Below, piece after piece: positions 35,828 through 43,959 of a stretch of DNA of 64,000 nt. The position numbers and the translations under genes are program-made. The stretch is from Marixanthomonas sp002364245. GTDB lineage: Bacteria > Bacteroidota > Bacteroidia > Flavobacteriales > Flavobacteriaceae. Within the stretch, counting starts at the first letter, position 1. Every line of letters starts with the position of its first letter. The notes under the pieces are model-generated. The model was not told the DNA's origin and did not search any database. It saw only the letters and a list, made by a program, of their open reading frames with translations. The stretch is from positions 1-64,000 of the forward strand of contig CAXAZF010000011.1 in the NCBI GenBank assembly GCA_963973455.1, given 5' to 3'.

Positions 35828-36169
35828 ATGAGTAAACACTATTCCAGAGAAAAAATAAAAGAAGTTGCTGGCGGAGATGAAGATTTTATGGCCGTTGTAG
35901 CTCAAACATTTTTAGAAGAAATACCACCAGACCTTCAAGCGTTGCAAGAAGCAGTAGATAACGACAATAAAGAATTAGCGTATCAATTTGCTCATAAAAT
36001 GAAACCAAATTTTGAAATGTTCGGTGTTGAGGTAACCAAAGAGGTATTGGCCATAGAGGCTTGGACTAAAACTTCTAAAAAGCAAGGTGCCATAGAGCAA
36101 AAATTATCGCATGTTGTTACAACTGTAAAAGCTGTTTTAGAGGAGCTTAAAGAAGATTTCAATTTATAG
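35828..36169 (+). CDS. Stand-alone HPt (histidine phosphotransfer) domain protein
   Basis: 113 residues, all helical. The phosphorylatable His56 lies in the family motif AHKMKPNFEMFG, with the preceding helix LQEAVDNDNKELAYQF. HPt proteins carry phosphate between hybrid sensor kinases and response regulators. No kinase or regulator gene is nearby. It has zero spacing to both neighbours (FAH before, cinA after), which is unusual for an orphan phosphorelay part and suggests tight cotranslation. Confidence 0.85.
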   Translation: MSKHYSREKIKEVAGGDEDFMAVVAQTFLEEIPPDLQALQEAVDNDNKELAYQFAHKMKPNFEMFGVEVTKEVLAIEAWTKTSKKQGAIEQKLSHVVTTVKAVLEELKEDFNL

Positions 36170-37417
36170 ATGTTAGCAGAAATAATCACCATTGGTGATG
36201 AGATACTCATCGGGCAAATAGTAGATACCAATTCTGCTTATATAAGTAAACAACTTAACCATATTGGTGTACAGGTATATCAAATAACCTCAATTCAAGA
36301 CGAGCGTCAACATATTCTTAATGCGCTTGAAGATGCTAAAAAAAGAGTAGATTTAGTTATAGTCACAGGCGGACTAGGTCCGACAAAAGACGATATCACT
36401 AAAGAAACTTTCTGCGAATATTTTGACGATACGTTGGTGGAGAGCGCCGAGGTGCTTCAGAATATAAAAGAAATTTTCTCAAAATATATAAAACAAGAAC
36501 CTTTACCTGCAAACTTAAAACAAGCTCTGGTTCCTTCAAAAGCTGAGGTGCTTCAAAACCCAAATGGAACGGCTCCAGGAATATGGATGGAAAAAGACAA
36601 CACGGTTTTCGTTTCTATGCCCGGTGTTCCATATGAAATGAAATATTTGCTTACTGAAGAGGTTTTTCCAAGAATAATAAAAAAATATAACCGTCCGCAT
36701 ATTTATCACAAAACACTTTTAACCTATGGGTTAGGAGAAAGCGCTGTAGCAGAACGAATAGAAGACTGGGAGGATAAGTTGCCTAACGATATTAAATTGG
36801 CGTATTTACCTTCTCTTGGTAGAGTGCGTTTGCGGTTGTCATCAAAAGGAAAAGATAAAAAAGCTTTACAGAAAACCGTAGATGAACAAATGGAAGAACT
36901 CAATAAGTTATTGAGTGATATAGCTGTGGGTTTTGAGGATGAGACGAGTATTGTAGAGCGCGTAGCCTCTTTATTATTACAGAAAAAGCAAACACTGAGT
37001 TTGGCGGAAAGTTGCACCGGTGGTTCAGTTGTAAAAGAAATTACCGCAGTTCCTGGCGCATCCACTTATTTAAGGGGAAGTATTGTCCCTTATGAAACCT
37101 CACAAAAAGTTTCAGTATTAGGAGTCAATCAAAAATTGATAGATGAGCATACCGTAGTAAGTGCTCCTGTGGCTGAAGCTATGGCAACCCAAGCAACAAA
37201 ACTTTTTAAAACCGATTATGCTGTTGCAACCACTGGAATTGCAGGGCCAACTAAGGGTGATGGTAAAGATGAAGTAGGGACAGTCTTTATTGCAATCGCT
37301 TCACCAAAAGGAGTGATTTCCCAAAAATTTAGCTTCGGAAATAATCGCGAACGCGTTATTATAAAAGCAACCAATAAAGCTTTCGAAATGCTTTTAAAAG
37401 AAATTTTAAAAAACTAA
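36170..37417 (+). CDS. cinA: CinA family protein (NMN deamidase-related)
   Basis: 415 residues. The N-terminal molybdopterin-binding-like domain (LAEIITIGDEILIGQIVDTNS, VIVTGGLGPTKDDITKE, GVPYEMKYLL) is joined to a C-terminal CinA domain (LAESCTGGSVVKEITAVPGAS, VATTGIAGPTKGDGKDEVGTV). The C-domain deamidates nicotinamide mononucleotide in pyridine-nucleotide recycling, and the N-domain is linked to ADP-ribose pyrophosphatase activity. Its ATG follows the HPt stop with no gap. A new promoter for rpmB follows. Confidence 0.95.
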   Translation: MLAEIITIGDEILIGQIVDTNSAYISKQLNHIGVQVYQITSIQDERQHILNALEDAKKRVDLVIVTGGLGPTKDDITKETFCEYFDDTLVESAEVLQNIKEIFSKYIKQEPLPANLKQALVPSKAEVLQNPNGTAPGIWMEKDNTVFVSMPGVPYEMKYLLTEEVFPRIIKKYNRPHIYHKTLLTYGLGESAVAERIEDWEDKLPNDIKLAYLPSLGRVRLRLSSKGKDKKALQKTVDEQMEELNKLLSDIAVGFEDETSIVERVASLLLQKKQTLSLAESCTGGSVVKEITAVPGASTYLRGSIVPYETSQKVSVLGVNQKLIDEHTVVSAPVAEAMATQATKLFKTDYAVATTGIAGPTKGDGKDEVGTVFIAIASPKGVISQKFSFGNNRERVIIKATNKAFEMLLKEILKN

Positions 37418-37450
37418 ATATCTTTTATTGTGCATACCGATAAATTTATT

Positions 37451-37459
37451 TAAATTTGC
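37451..37459 (+). promoter_or_regulatory. Promoter -7 box for rpmB operon
   Basis: TAAATTTGC fits TAnnTTTGC, 34 bp before ATG 37494. It lies inside a longer open frame that begins at 37428, so the ATG at 37494 is the real start of L28. Confidence 0.55.
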
Positions 37460-37493
37460 ACCCTGTTTAAAAATAACTATAAACAATAAGGTA

Positions 37494-37733
37494 ATGTCAA
37501 GAGTTTGTGAGCTTACGGGCAAAAGAGCAATGGTTGGGAACAACGTATCCCACGCGATGAATAAAACCAAGCGCAAATTTAATGTGAATTTGGTTAAAAA
37601 ACGCTTTTACATTCCTGAAGAAGATCAGTGGTTAACACTTAAAGTATCTACTTCAGCGTTAAAAGACATCAACAAAAAAGGGATTTATGCAGTAGTTAAA
37701 GAAGCTCGCGAAAAAGGCTTCCTTAATAAATAA
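37494..37733 (+). CDS. rpmB: 50S ribosomal protein L28
   Basis: 79 residues. Marks are SRVCELTGKRAMVGNNVSHAMNKTKRKFNVNL and the C-terminal LKVSTSALKDINKKGIYAVV, typical of bL28 in the large subunit. A longer frame reaches to 37428 but would include the promoter; ATG 37494 gives the standard start. The operon continues with rpmG and a DUF4295 gene. Confidence 0.97.
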   Translation: MSRVCELTGKRAMVGNNVSHAMNKTKRKFNVNLVKKRFYIPEEDQWLTLKVSTSALKDINKKGIYAVVKEAREKGFLNK

Positions 37734-37760
37734 TTGCAATAACGTATAAAGTCGGTAACA

Positions 37761-37943
37761 ATGGCTAAAAAAGGAAATAGAGTACAAGTAATTTTAGAAT
37801 GTACAGAGCACAAAGCAACAGGTAAACCTGGTACGTCTCGTTACATTAGCACCAAAAACAAAAAGAACACTCCGGACAGATTAGAGTTGAAAAAATTCAA
37901 CCCTATCCTTAAAAAGATGACTGTTCACAAGGAGATAAAATAA
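37761..37943 (+). CDS. rpmG: 50S ribosomal protein L33
   Basis: 60 residues. MAKKGNRVQVILECTEHKATGKPGTSRYISTKNKKNTPDRLELKKFNPILKKMTVHKEIK-type sequence; key marks are VILECTEHK, SRYISTKNKKNTP and LKKFNP. The C-type zinc Cys pattern is mostly absent (one Cys), so it is the zinc-free form. It lies 27 bp after rpmB. Confidence 0.97.
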   Translation: MAKKGNRVQVILECTEHKATGKPGTSRYISTKNKKNTPDRLELKKFNPILKKMTVHKEIK

Positions 37944-37949
37944 TTAGTT

Positions 37950-38102
37950 ATGGCAAAGAAATCAGTAGCATCATTACAAACAGGATCTAAGCGACTAACG
38001 AAAGCCATTAAAATGGTGAAGTCAGAAAAGACAGGAGCATATACTTTTGTAGAGTCTATTATGGCTCCAGATCAAGTAAGCGATTGGTTAAACAAAAAAT
38101 AA
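37950..38102 (+). CDS. DUF4295 family small basic protein, 50 aa
   Basis: The gene encodes MAKKSVASLQTGSKRLTKAI through VSDWLNKK, 50 residues, 6 bp after rpmG. The family is found in Bacteroidota right after rpmG. I recall that a small ribosomal protein newly seen in a Flavobacterium ribosome structure belongs here, but I have not checked it. The basic composition and operon place suit a ribosome component. Confidence 0.85.
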   Translation: MAKKSVASLQTGSKRLTKAIKMVKSEKTGAYTFVESIMAPDQVSDWLNKK

Positions 38103-38123
38103 CCAATATACAATACTATACAG

Positions 38124-38155
38124 AAAGCCACTTTTTTACGAAGGTGGCTTTTTGT
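38124..38155 (+). terminator. Terminator of the rpmB operon
   Basis: AAAGCCAC (38124-38131) pairs with GTGGCTTT (38144-38151), followed by a T-run and TTTGTATTTTT. Confidence 0.8.
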
Positions 38156-38168
38156 ATTTTTAAACGAT

Positions 38169-38177
38169 TATCTTTAC
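38169..38177 (+). promoter_or_regulatory. Promoter-like box upstream of the repeat and ftsY
   Basis: TATCTTTAC is one base off TAnnTTTGC. If it is used, the structured repeat lies in the ftsY leader. Confidence 0.35.
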
Positions 38178-38183
38178 AGCATT

Positions 38184-38255
38184 ATTTGGGCGTGCCCCTA
38201 AATCGGGTCGGGCTTTCGTCGCTACACGGTAGCGTACTCAATCCCTCACGCAAAA
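38184..38255. repeat. Structured GC-rich intergenic repeat element in front of ftsY
   Basis: About 70 bp of GC-rich sequence in an AT-rich gap. It contains GGGCGTGCCCCT (38188-38199), CGGGTCGGGCTTTCG, a perfect small hairpin CGCTAC-ACG-GTAGCG (38220-38234) and ATCCCTCACGC (38241-38251). The outer CGTG and CACG can pair. This resembles a family of dispersed repeats that I remember from many flavobacterial genomes (with the phrase GTCGGGCTTTC and CAATCCCTCACGC). No second copy is seen in this window. Confidence 0.6.
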
Positions 38256-38276
38256 CCGAGCTTAACTAACAAAACT

Positions 38277-39230
38277 ATGAGCCTTTTTAAAAAAATATTC
38301 TCAAAAGAAAAAAAGGAGACCCTTGATAAAGGGTTAGAAAAATCTAAAACCTCTTTTTTCGATAAACTGTCTAAAGCAGTTGCCGGAAAAAGTAAAGTAG
38401 ATGACGACGTACTCGATAATTTAGAAGAAATACTTGTTACCAGCGATGTAGGTGTAAATACAACCCTAAAAGTGATTGAACGTATTGAAGAACGCGTTTC
38501 AAAAGACAAATATTTAGGAACAGATGAATTAAATTTAATCCTTCGTGAAGAAATAGCGGGTTTATTGAGCGAAATCGACTCAGGCAACGCAACCGAGTTT
38601 GAAATACCTGAACGTTCCGTCCCACATGTTATTATGGTAGTGGGTGTAAACGGTGTAGGGAAAACTACTACTATTGGTAAACTGGCATATCAGTTTAAAA
38701 AAGCAGGAAAGAAAGTAGTATTAGGAGCAGCCGATACGTTTCGAGCGGCAGCAATAGACCAATTACAAATCTGGGCAGACCGTACCGATGTTCCTATCGT
38801 TAAACAAAGTATGGGAAGCGACCCTGCCAGTGTAGCGTTTGACAGTCTGCAAAGTGCGGTAAAACAAGATGCTGATGTCGTAATAATTGACACAGCTGGA
38901 CGTTTGCACAACAAAGTAAACTTGATGAACGAACTTTCCAAAGTAAAGCGTGTAATGCAAAAGGTAATCCCCGATGCACCGCATGATGTTCTTTTGGTTT
39001 TAGATGGTTCAACGGGTCAAAATGCTTTTGAACAAGCCAAACAATTCACCAATGCAACCGAAGTTACTTCACTTGCAGTTACCAAACTTGATGGAACTGC
39101 AAAAGGCGGTGTAGTAATTGGGATAAGCGACCAATTTAAAATCCCGGTTAAATATATTGGAGTAGGAGAAGGAATAGAAGACCTCCAAGTTTTTAATAAA
39201 TTTGAGTTTGTGGATTCATTTTTTAAGTAA
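38277..39230 (+). CDS. ftsY: Signal recognition particle receptor FtsY
   Basis: 317 residues. A short charged N-terminus is followed by the NG GTPase domain: G1 GVNGVGKTTTIGKLAYQ, LGAADTFRAAAIDQL, G3 DTAGRLHNKV, G4 TKLDGTAKGG and the closing YIGVGEGIEDLQVF. FtsY docks SRP-ribosome complexes at the inner membrane. The long acidic A-domain of E. coli is absent, as is common. It is followed at 22 bp by a SET-domain gene. Confidence 0.97.
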   Translation: MSLFKKIFSKEKKETLDKGLEKSKTSFFDKLSKAVAGKSKVDDDVLDNLEEILVTSDVGVNTTLKVIERIEERVSKDKYLGTDELNLILREEIAGLLSEIDSGNATEFEIPERSVPHVIMVVGVNGVGKTTTIGKLAYQFKKAGKKVVLGAADTFRAAAIDQLQIWADRTDVPIVKQSMGSDPASVAFDSLQSAVKQDADVVIIDTAGRLHNKVNLMNELSKVKRVMQKVIPDAPHDVLLVLDGSTGQNAFEQAKQFTNATEVTSLAVTKLDGTAKGGVVIGISDQFKIPVKYIGVGEGIEDLQVFNKFEFVDSFFK

Positions 39231-39252
39231 CTTCACATAGAAGTTTTTTAAA

Positions 39253-39846
39253 ATGATTCATCCAGATACTGAACTACAATTTATAAATAACGAAATAGGA
39301 CACGGAGTAGTTACAACAAAACTAATTCCGGCAGGGACTATAACTTGGGCACTTGATAAACTTGATAGGGAGTTTACCAAAGAGGAATTTCTAAATATGG
39401 ATAACCTTTATCAAGATATATTGGATACCTATACCTACCGAAATAATAAAGGCAATTTTGTACTTTGCTGGGATCACGGACGCTTCGTTAATCACAGTTT
39501 TAAATCTAATTGCCTTACTACGGCTTACGATTTTGAAATTGCAATTCGTGATATTAAACCTGGCGAACAATTGACCGATGATTACGGATACTTAAATGTT
39601 ACCACACCTTTTCGAGCAACTGATGAAGGTACCAAACGAAAAATTGTCTATTCAGACGATTTACCCAATTACTTCAAAAAGTGGGATAAACAAATTGCCT
39701 CTGTTTTTCCGAAGATTCAAAATGTAAAACAACCTTTGTCGGTTATTCTTTCTGAAGAAACCAAAGAAAAAATAAGGAAAGTGCTTTCTGGAAAAGAAGA
39801 GTTAGCATCCATTTTGGAAAACTATTACCAAGAAAAACCTAAATAG
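39253..39846 (+). CDS. SET-domain protein (putative protein lysine methyltransferase)
   Basis: 197 residues. SET motifs are IGHGVVTTKLIPAGTITWAL (N-terminal), GRFVNHSFKSNC (the AdoMet-binding NHS region) and KPGEQLTDDYGYL (the pseudoknot Tyr region). A middle insert and a helical C-terminal tail follow, without a clear post-SET zinc site. SET proteins methylate lysines; in bacteria targets are mostly unknown. Cotranscription with ftsY is likely. A ribosomal or SRP-related target is a possibility suggested only by position. Confidence 0.85.
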   Translation: MIHPDTELQFINNEIGHGVVTTKLIPAGTITWALDKLDREFTKEEFLNMDNLYQDILDTYTYRNNKGNFVLCWDHGRFVNHSFKSNCLTTAYDFEIAIRDIKPGEQLTDDYGYLNVTTPFRATDEGTKRKIVYSDDLPNYFKKWDKQIASVFPKIQNVKQPLSVILSEETKEKIRKVLSGKEELASILENYYQEKPK

Positions 39847-39888
39847 CCTACCTTATTTTTTATATACTTAGATGATTATTTAATACTA

Positions 39889-39919
39889 TTGATTTCTTAT
39901 TAATTAACGGTATCTTTGT
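39889..39919 (+). promoter_or_regulatory. Promoter of rimO
   Basis: TTG (39889-39891), a 19-bp spacer and TATCTTTGT (39911-39919) make a full Bacteroidota promoter, 21 bp before ATG 39940. Confidence 0.7.
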
Positions 39920-39939
39920 GCGCTTTTAAAAACTGCACA

Positions 39940-41247
39940 ATGCGTACAAAATCACTGAAGAAAAACAAGATTAATGTAGTAACCTTAGGCTGTTCTAAAA
40001 ACGTATATGACAGCGAAGTGTTAATGGGGCAGTTACGTGCCAATGACAAAGAGGTTGTTCATGAAGAGGAAGGAAATGTAGTAGTAATCAACACGTGTGG
40101 CTTTATTGCGAATGCAAAGGAAGAAAGTGTCAATACAATTTTAGAATACGTTCAGAAAAAAGAAGAAGGTGTTGTTGATAAGGTTTTTGTTACCGGGTGC
40201 CTTTCTGAGCGCTATAAACCCGATCTTGAAAGAGAAATTCCTAATGTAGATCAATACTTCGGAACTACAGAATTACCCGGTTTATTAAAAGCATTGGGAG
40301 CCGATTATAAACATGAATTAGTTGGCGAACGCCTAACAACTACGCCAAAAAATTACGCCTATTTAAAAATTGCTGAAGGGTGTGACCGCCCGTGTTCATT
40401 CTGTGCCATACCGTTGATGCGAGGAAAGCACAAAAGTACACCTATTGAAGACTTGGTAACCGAAGCTGAAAAGCTAGCTGCAAATGGTGTAAAAGAGTTG
40501 ATTCTTATTGCCCAAGATCTAACCTATTACGGTCTTGACCTTTATAAAAAACGAAACTTAGCCGAATTACTTAAAAACTTAGCAAAGGTTGAAGGTATCG
40601 AATGGATTAGGTTACATTATGCATTTCCAACGGGCTTCCCGATGGATGTATTGGATGTTATGCGGGAAGAACCAAAAATATGTGATTATATTGATATACC
40701 ATTGCAGCATATTTCAGATCATATTCTTAAATCGATGCGCCGTGGAACTACGTATGAGAAGACAACTAATCTTTTAAAAGATTTCAGAAAATATGTTCCT
40801 AACATGGCTATCCGTACAACCTTGATAGTTGGATATCCAGGTGAGACCGAAGAAGATTTTCAATTGCTTAAAAACTGGGTAGAAGAAATGCGCTTTGAGC
40901 GTTTAGGTTGTTTTACGTATTCTCACGAAGAAAACACACACGCTTTTAATCTAGAAGATGATGTGCCCGAAGACGTAAAAATGGATCGTGCCAATGAGAT
41001 TATGGCTATTCAATCACAGATTTCTTGGGAATTGAATCAGCAGAAAATTGGGAAAGAATTCCGTGTGCTAATTGATAGAAAAGAAGGTAGTTATTTTGTG
41101 GGTCGTACCGAATTTGACAGTCCAGATGTAGATAACGAAGTATTGGTGAATGCTGAAGAAGGCTATCTAAGAACTGGTGAGTTTTTCAATGTAAAAATTA
41201 CAGCCGCAGAAGATTTTGACTTATACGGCGAGGTAGTTACCGGCTAA
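39940..41247 (+). CDS. rimO: Ribosomal protein S12 methylthiotransferase RimO
   Basis: 435 residues. The N-terminal UPF0004 domain carries its three cluster cysteines (GCSKNVYDSE, NTCGFIANAKEES, VTGCLSERY), the radical SAM motif is CDRPCSFC, and a TRAM domain closes the protein. It thiomethylates Asp88 of S12. An in-frame GTG upstream at 39916 overlaps the promoter, so ATG 39940 is chosen. Confidence 0.96.
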   Translation: MRTKSLKKNKINVVTLGCSKNVYDSEVLMGQLRANDKEVVHEEEGNVVVINTCGFIANAKEESVNTILEYVQKKEEGVVDKVFVTGCLSERYKPDLEREIPNVDQYFGTTELPGLLKALGADYKHELVGERLTTTPKNYAYLKIAEGCDRPCSFCAIPLMRGKHKSTPIEDLVTEAEKLAANGVKELILIAQDLTYYGLDLYKKRNLAELLKNLAKVEGIEWIRLHYAFPTGFPMDVLDVMREEPKICDYIDIPLQHISDHILKSMRRGTTYEKTTNLLKDFRKYVPNMAIRTTLIVGYPGETEEDFQLLKNWVEEMRFERLGCFTYSHEENTHAFNLEDDVPEDVKMDRANEIMAIQSQISWELNQQKIGKEFRVLIDRKEGSYFVGRTEFDSPDVDNEVLVNAEEGYLRTGEFFNVKITAAEDFDLYGEVVTG

Positions 41248-41269
41248 CCCTCTTCCAAATATTATAAAT

Positions 41270-42496
41270 TTGAAAAAGTTAGTTATAATAGGGCATACAT
41301 TTCCGGAGCCCACTACTACAGCGGCCGGTTCAAGAATGCTTCAAATTATTCAACTATTTTTTGACGATGGATATTCCATAGTCTTTGCTAGCACAGCAAG
41401 CGTTAGTGATAAGTCTGCTGATTTGCAAAAATTCAATATTTCTTTAGAAACAATACAGCTTAACAACGCTTCTTTCGATGAATTTCTTTGGAAAGAAAAT
41501 CCAACCATTGTGCTTTTTGATCGGTTTATCACTGAAGAACAATTCGGTTGGCGCGTGAGTGAAGTTTGTCCGAATGCATTGAAAATTTTAGATACAGAAG
41601 ATTTACATTTTCTTCGGAAGGCCCGTGAAACTTCAATAAAACAAAATAAACCTATTGGAGAAGCAAATTTGTTCACAGAAACAACAAAACGAGAACTAGC
41701 GAGTATCTGGCGTTGCGACCTGTCGCTTATTATTTCAGAAGCTGAAATGAAGCTGTTACAAAACACCTTTTCTATTCCGGAAGATATACTCTTTTATCTG
41801 CCTTTTTTACTTTCCCCTATTTCAGAAGAACAAAAGCAAAATTTGTCAACTTTCAAGGAAAGACAACATTTTATCACTATCGGTAATTTATTACATGCTC
41901 CCAATGTAGATTCAGTAAAAGTCCTTAAAAAAGAGATCTGGCCCCAAATAAAAGCAGAACTTCCAAAAGCTGAACTTCATATTTATGGAGCGTATGCTCC
42001 ACAGCAAATAAAAGAATTGCATAATGAAAAAGAAGGATTTATTATAAAAGGCTGGACGGAAGAAAGTCATGTTGTAATGCAAAAGTCACGAGTTTGTCTA
42101 GCGCCAATCCGATTTGGAGCGGGATTAAAAGGAAAGTTGATAGATGCGATGCAATGTGGAACGCCCTTTATAACTACAAAAATAGGAGCCGAAGGAATTT
42201 ACGATTTTTCTAAAGAACTTTATATTGAAAATAATTGGACTAACTTTATAAATAAGGCAATCGCTCTGTATACAGATGAAAAAGCTTGGTTAGAAAAACA
42301 GCACCAAGGTTTTGAAACACTCAACAACCGATTTGATAAAAACCTTTTCATAGAACCTTTTTTAGAAAGAATTGAAACGATTAAAAAGAACTTGACACAA
42401 CATAGAAACAGCCATTTCTTTGGGCAAATTTTACAGCATCACACTGCACAAAGCACAAAATTTATGGCAAAATGGATTGAAGAGAAGAATAAATAA
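41270..42496 (+). CDS. Glycosyltransferase (GT4-like)
   Basis: 408 residues. The N-terminal half begins KKLVIIGHTFPEPTTTAAGSRM, a GT-B first strand. The C-terminal half has the typical FITIGNLLHAPNVDSVKVL, AELHIYGAY, KGWTEESHVVMQKSRVCLAPIRFGAGLKGKLIDAMQCGTPFITT, used here as a landmark of the nucleotide-sugar pocket. It probably builds a cell-surface glycan. The start is TTG at 41270; the next ATG (41336) would lose the first strand, so TTG is favoured. A TAAATTTG string overlaps that TTG. Confidence 0.85.
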   Translation: MKKLVIIGHTFPEPTTTAAGSRMLQIIQLFFDDGYSIVFASTASVSDKSADLQKFNISLETIQLNNASFDEFLWKENPTIVLFDRFITEEQFGWRVSEVCPNALKILDTEDLHFLRKARETSIKQNKPIGEANLFTETTKRELASIWRCDLSLIISEAEMKLLQNTFSIPEDILFYLPFLLSPISEEQKQNLSTFKERQHFITIGNLLHAPNVDSVKVLKKEIWPQIKAELPKAELHIYGAYAPQQIKELHNEKEGFIIKGWTEESHVVMQKSRVCLAPIRFGAGLKGKLIDAMQCGTPFITTKIGAEGIYDFSKELYIENNWTNFINKAIALYTDEKAWLEKQHQGFETLNNRFDKNLFIEPFLERIETIKKNLTQHRNSHFFGQILQHHTAQSTKFMAKWIEEKNK

Positions 42497-42952
42497 TTAG
42501 AGAGGGAAAACCATCTTTATATTACTGCGCTCATACGGCACATCTGGCTCTTGTTCTACTTCCAAAAACCCGAATTTCCTGTAAATGTAAATAGCATTTT
42601 CAAGTTTGGTATTTGAATATAAAAAGAGTTGTTTAAAGTTATTTTCTTTAGCAAAATCAATACAATATCGCATTAATTTTTGACCAATTTTCTTACCACG
42701 GTGGTTAGGTAAAACAGCCATTTTGGTAAGCTCAAAAGCGCCTTCTTCTTTCTTTAAAAGGGCAACGGTACCTAAAATGATATCGTTTTCAATAGCAAAA
42801 AAGATATGTCCGCCAGGATCTAAAATGTATTTTTTTGGGTTACTCAATACTTCACGATCATAATCTTCAACATAAAAGAACGTTTCTAACCACTCAATAT
42901 TGAGGTCATAGAAGTGTTGAGCATACTGTGGCTCGTACGGTATTATTTTCAT
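42497..42952 (-). CDS. GNAT family N-acetyltransferase
   Basis: 151 residues. The acetyl-CoA loop is LTKMAVLPNHRGKKIGQKLMRYCIDFA (R-G-K-K-I-G, motif A), with IAIENDIILGTVALLKK before it and LFLYSNTKLENAIYIYRKFGF after it. The substrate is unknown. The ATG overlaps the hutG stop by 4 bp, so it is translated with the histidine-degradation genes; the link to that pathway is not evident otherwise. Confidence 0.88.
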   Translation of the reverse strand: MKIIPYEPQYAQHFYDLNIEWLETFFYVEDYDREVLSNPKKYILDPGGHIFFAIENDIILGTVALLKKEEGAFELTKMAVLPNHRGKKIGQKLMRYCIDFAKENNFKQLFLYSNTKLENAIYIYRKFGFLEVEQEPDVPYERSNIKMVFPL

Positions 42953-43959
42953 GAAGCGATACAGTCTGATATTAAATAAGCAATTGTCTTCCCCAGTTGC
43001 CCAGGGTTTGTCGAAAATCTAGGCGCCCCTTCACAAATATGAATGTATTTACAGGTTTTCTTGTTTGTAAAATGAGTCAAAAATTTTCGTGCCTCGGTTA
43101 AAGTGAATCCGCTCGGTGTCATTGCACTGCTTCCTATATTTTCGATAGCATCTAGATCTAATTCGACACCAAAATAGTCGGTTTCGGTATGTAGAAATTT
43201 ATCAGCATGTTGAAGTGCTTTTGAAAAGGAAGTTTTTTCTGAAATGGCGATATCTTCAAAAATTGAATACTGAACCCTTTTTGGATGGGCATCCATAGTT
43301 TCAAAAACAGCTTTTGACGTATAATTACGGTGAATTCCGAATATGGAATACTTATCTAAATAGCCATCCTCAAAAGCGTACGAAAACCCATTACCACTAT
43401 GACGATGTTCTAAGGCTCGAAAATCGGTGTGTGCATCAAAATTCACACAGTTTATTCCTTTGCCGATGGCTTGAGAAGCTCCTTTTAAATTTCCGAAGCT
43501 ATTATTATGACCACCTCCAATGATGATCGGTATTTTATTTGCCTGAACAATGCGTTTGATCGTTTCTGAAACTTTGTCGTCAATTTGAGAAACTAATTCC
43601 CCTAACTTTTCATAATAATGTGGCTCTTCTTCTGAAATTTTTTCACCCTGTTCCATTTGGGTTTTGCAGTCTATTTCACCTAAAACAATGAGGTTTTCAG
43701 CATGGGTGAGGTGGTTGTTTTGAATATTGCAAAACGACTGTAACCCCGTTACCCAAGCTTCTCGTGTACCGGGTTTACCGTGGTTGGCACGTACACCGAT
43801 ATCTTCAGGAATACCTAATAAAACATAGTTGGATTGGGTGTTTTTCAACTCCTCCCAATTGGAAACAGTTTTCACAGCAGCTCCCAGTTTTTCTTCTCCA
43901 GCTCTCGCGCTCGTAAGTTTAGCAAGCTCTTTTTCAGAATAAAATCGAACGAAATCCAT
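42949..43959 (-). CDS. hutG: Formimidoylglutamase (arginase family)
   Basis: 336 residues. Manganese ligands of the arginase fold are seen in IGGGHNNSFG (His), NFDAHTDFR (Asp-x-His-x-Asp) and FGVELDLDAIENI (Asp-x-Asp). The enzyme hydrolyses N-formimidoyl-glutamate to glutamate and formamide, the last step of one histidine-degradation route. It overlaps hutI by one base, which supports the hutG call over agmatinase. Confidence 0.9.
   Translation of the reverse strand: MDFVRFYSEKELAKLTSARAGEEKLGAAVKTVSNWEELKNTQSNYVLLGIPEDIGVRANHGKPGTREAWVTGLQSFCNIQNNHLTHAENLIVLGEIDCKTQMEQGEKISEEEPHYYEKLGELVSQIDDKVSETIKRIVQANKIPIIIGGGHNNSFGNLKGASQAIGKGINCVNFDAHTDFRALEHRHSGNGFSYAFEDGYLDKYSIFGIHRNYTSKAVFETMDAHPKRVQYSIFEDIAISEKTSFSKALQHADKFLHTETDYFGVELDLDAIENIGSSAMTPSGFTLTEARKFLTHFTNKKTCKYIHICEGAPRFSTNPGQLGKTIAYLISDCIAS

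Noticed and set aside
38084..38269. Open frame of 61 codons before ftsY
   Set aside because: It runs through the end of the DUF4295 gene, the rpmB-operon terminator and the structured repeat, so it is not a gene.
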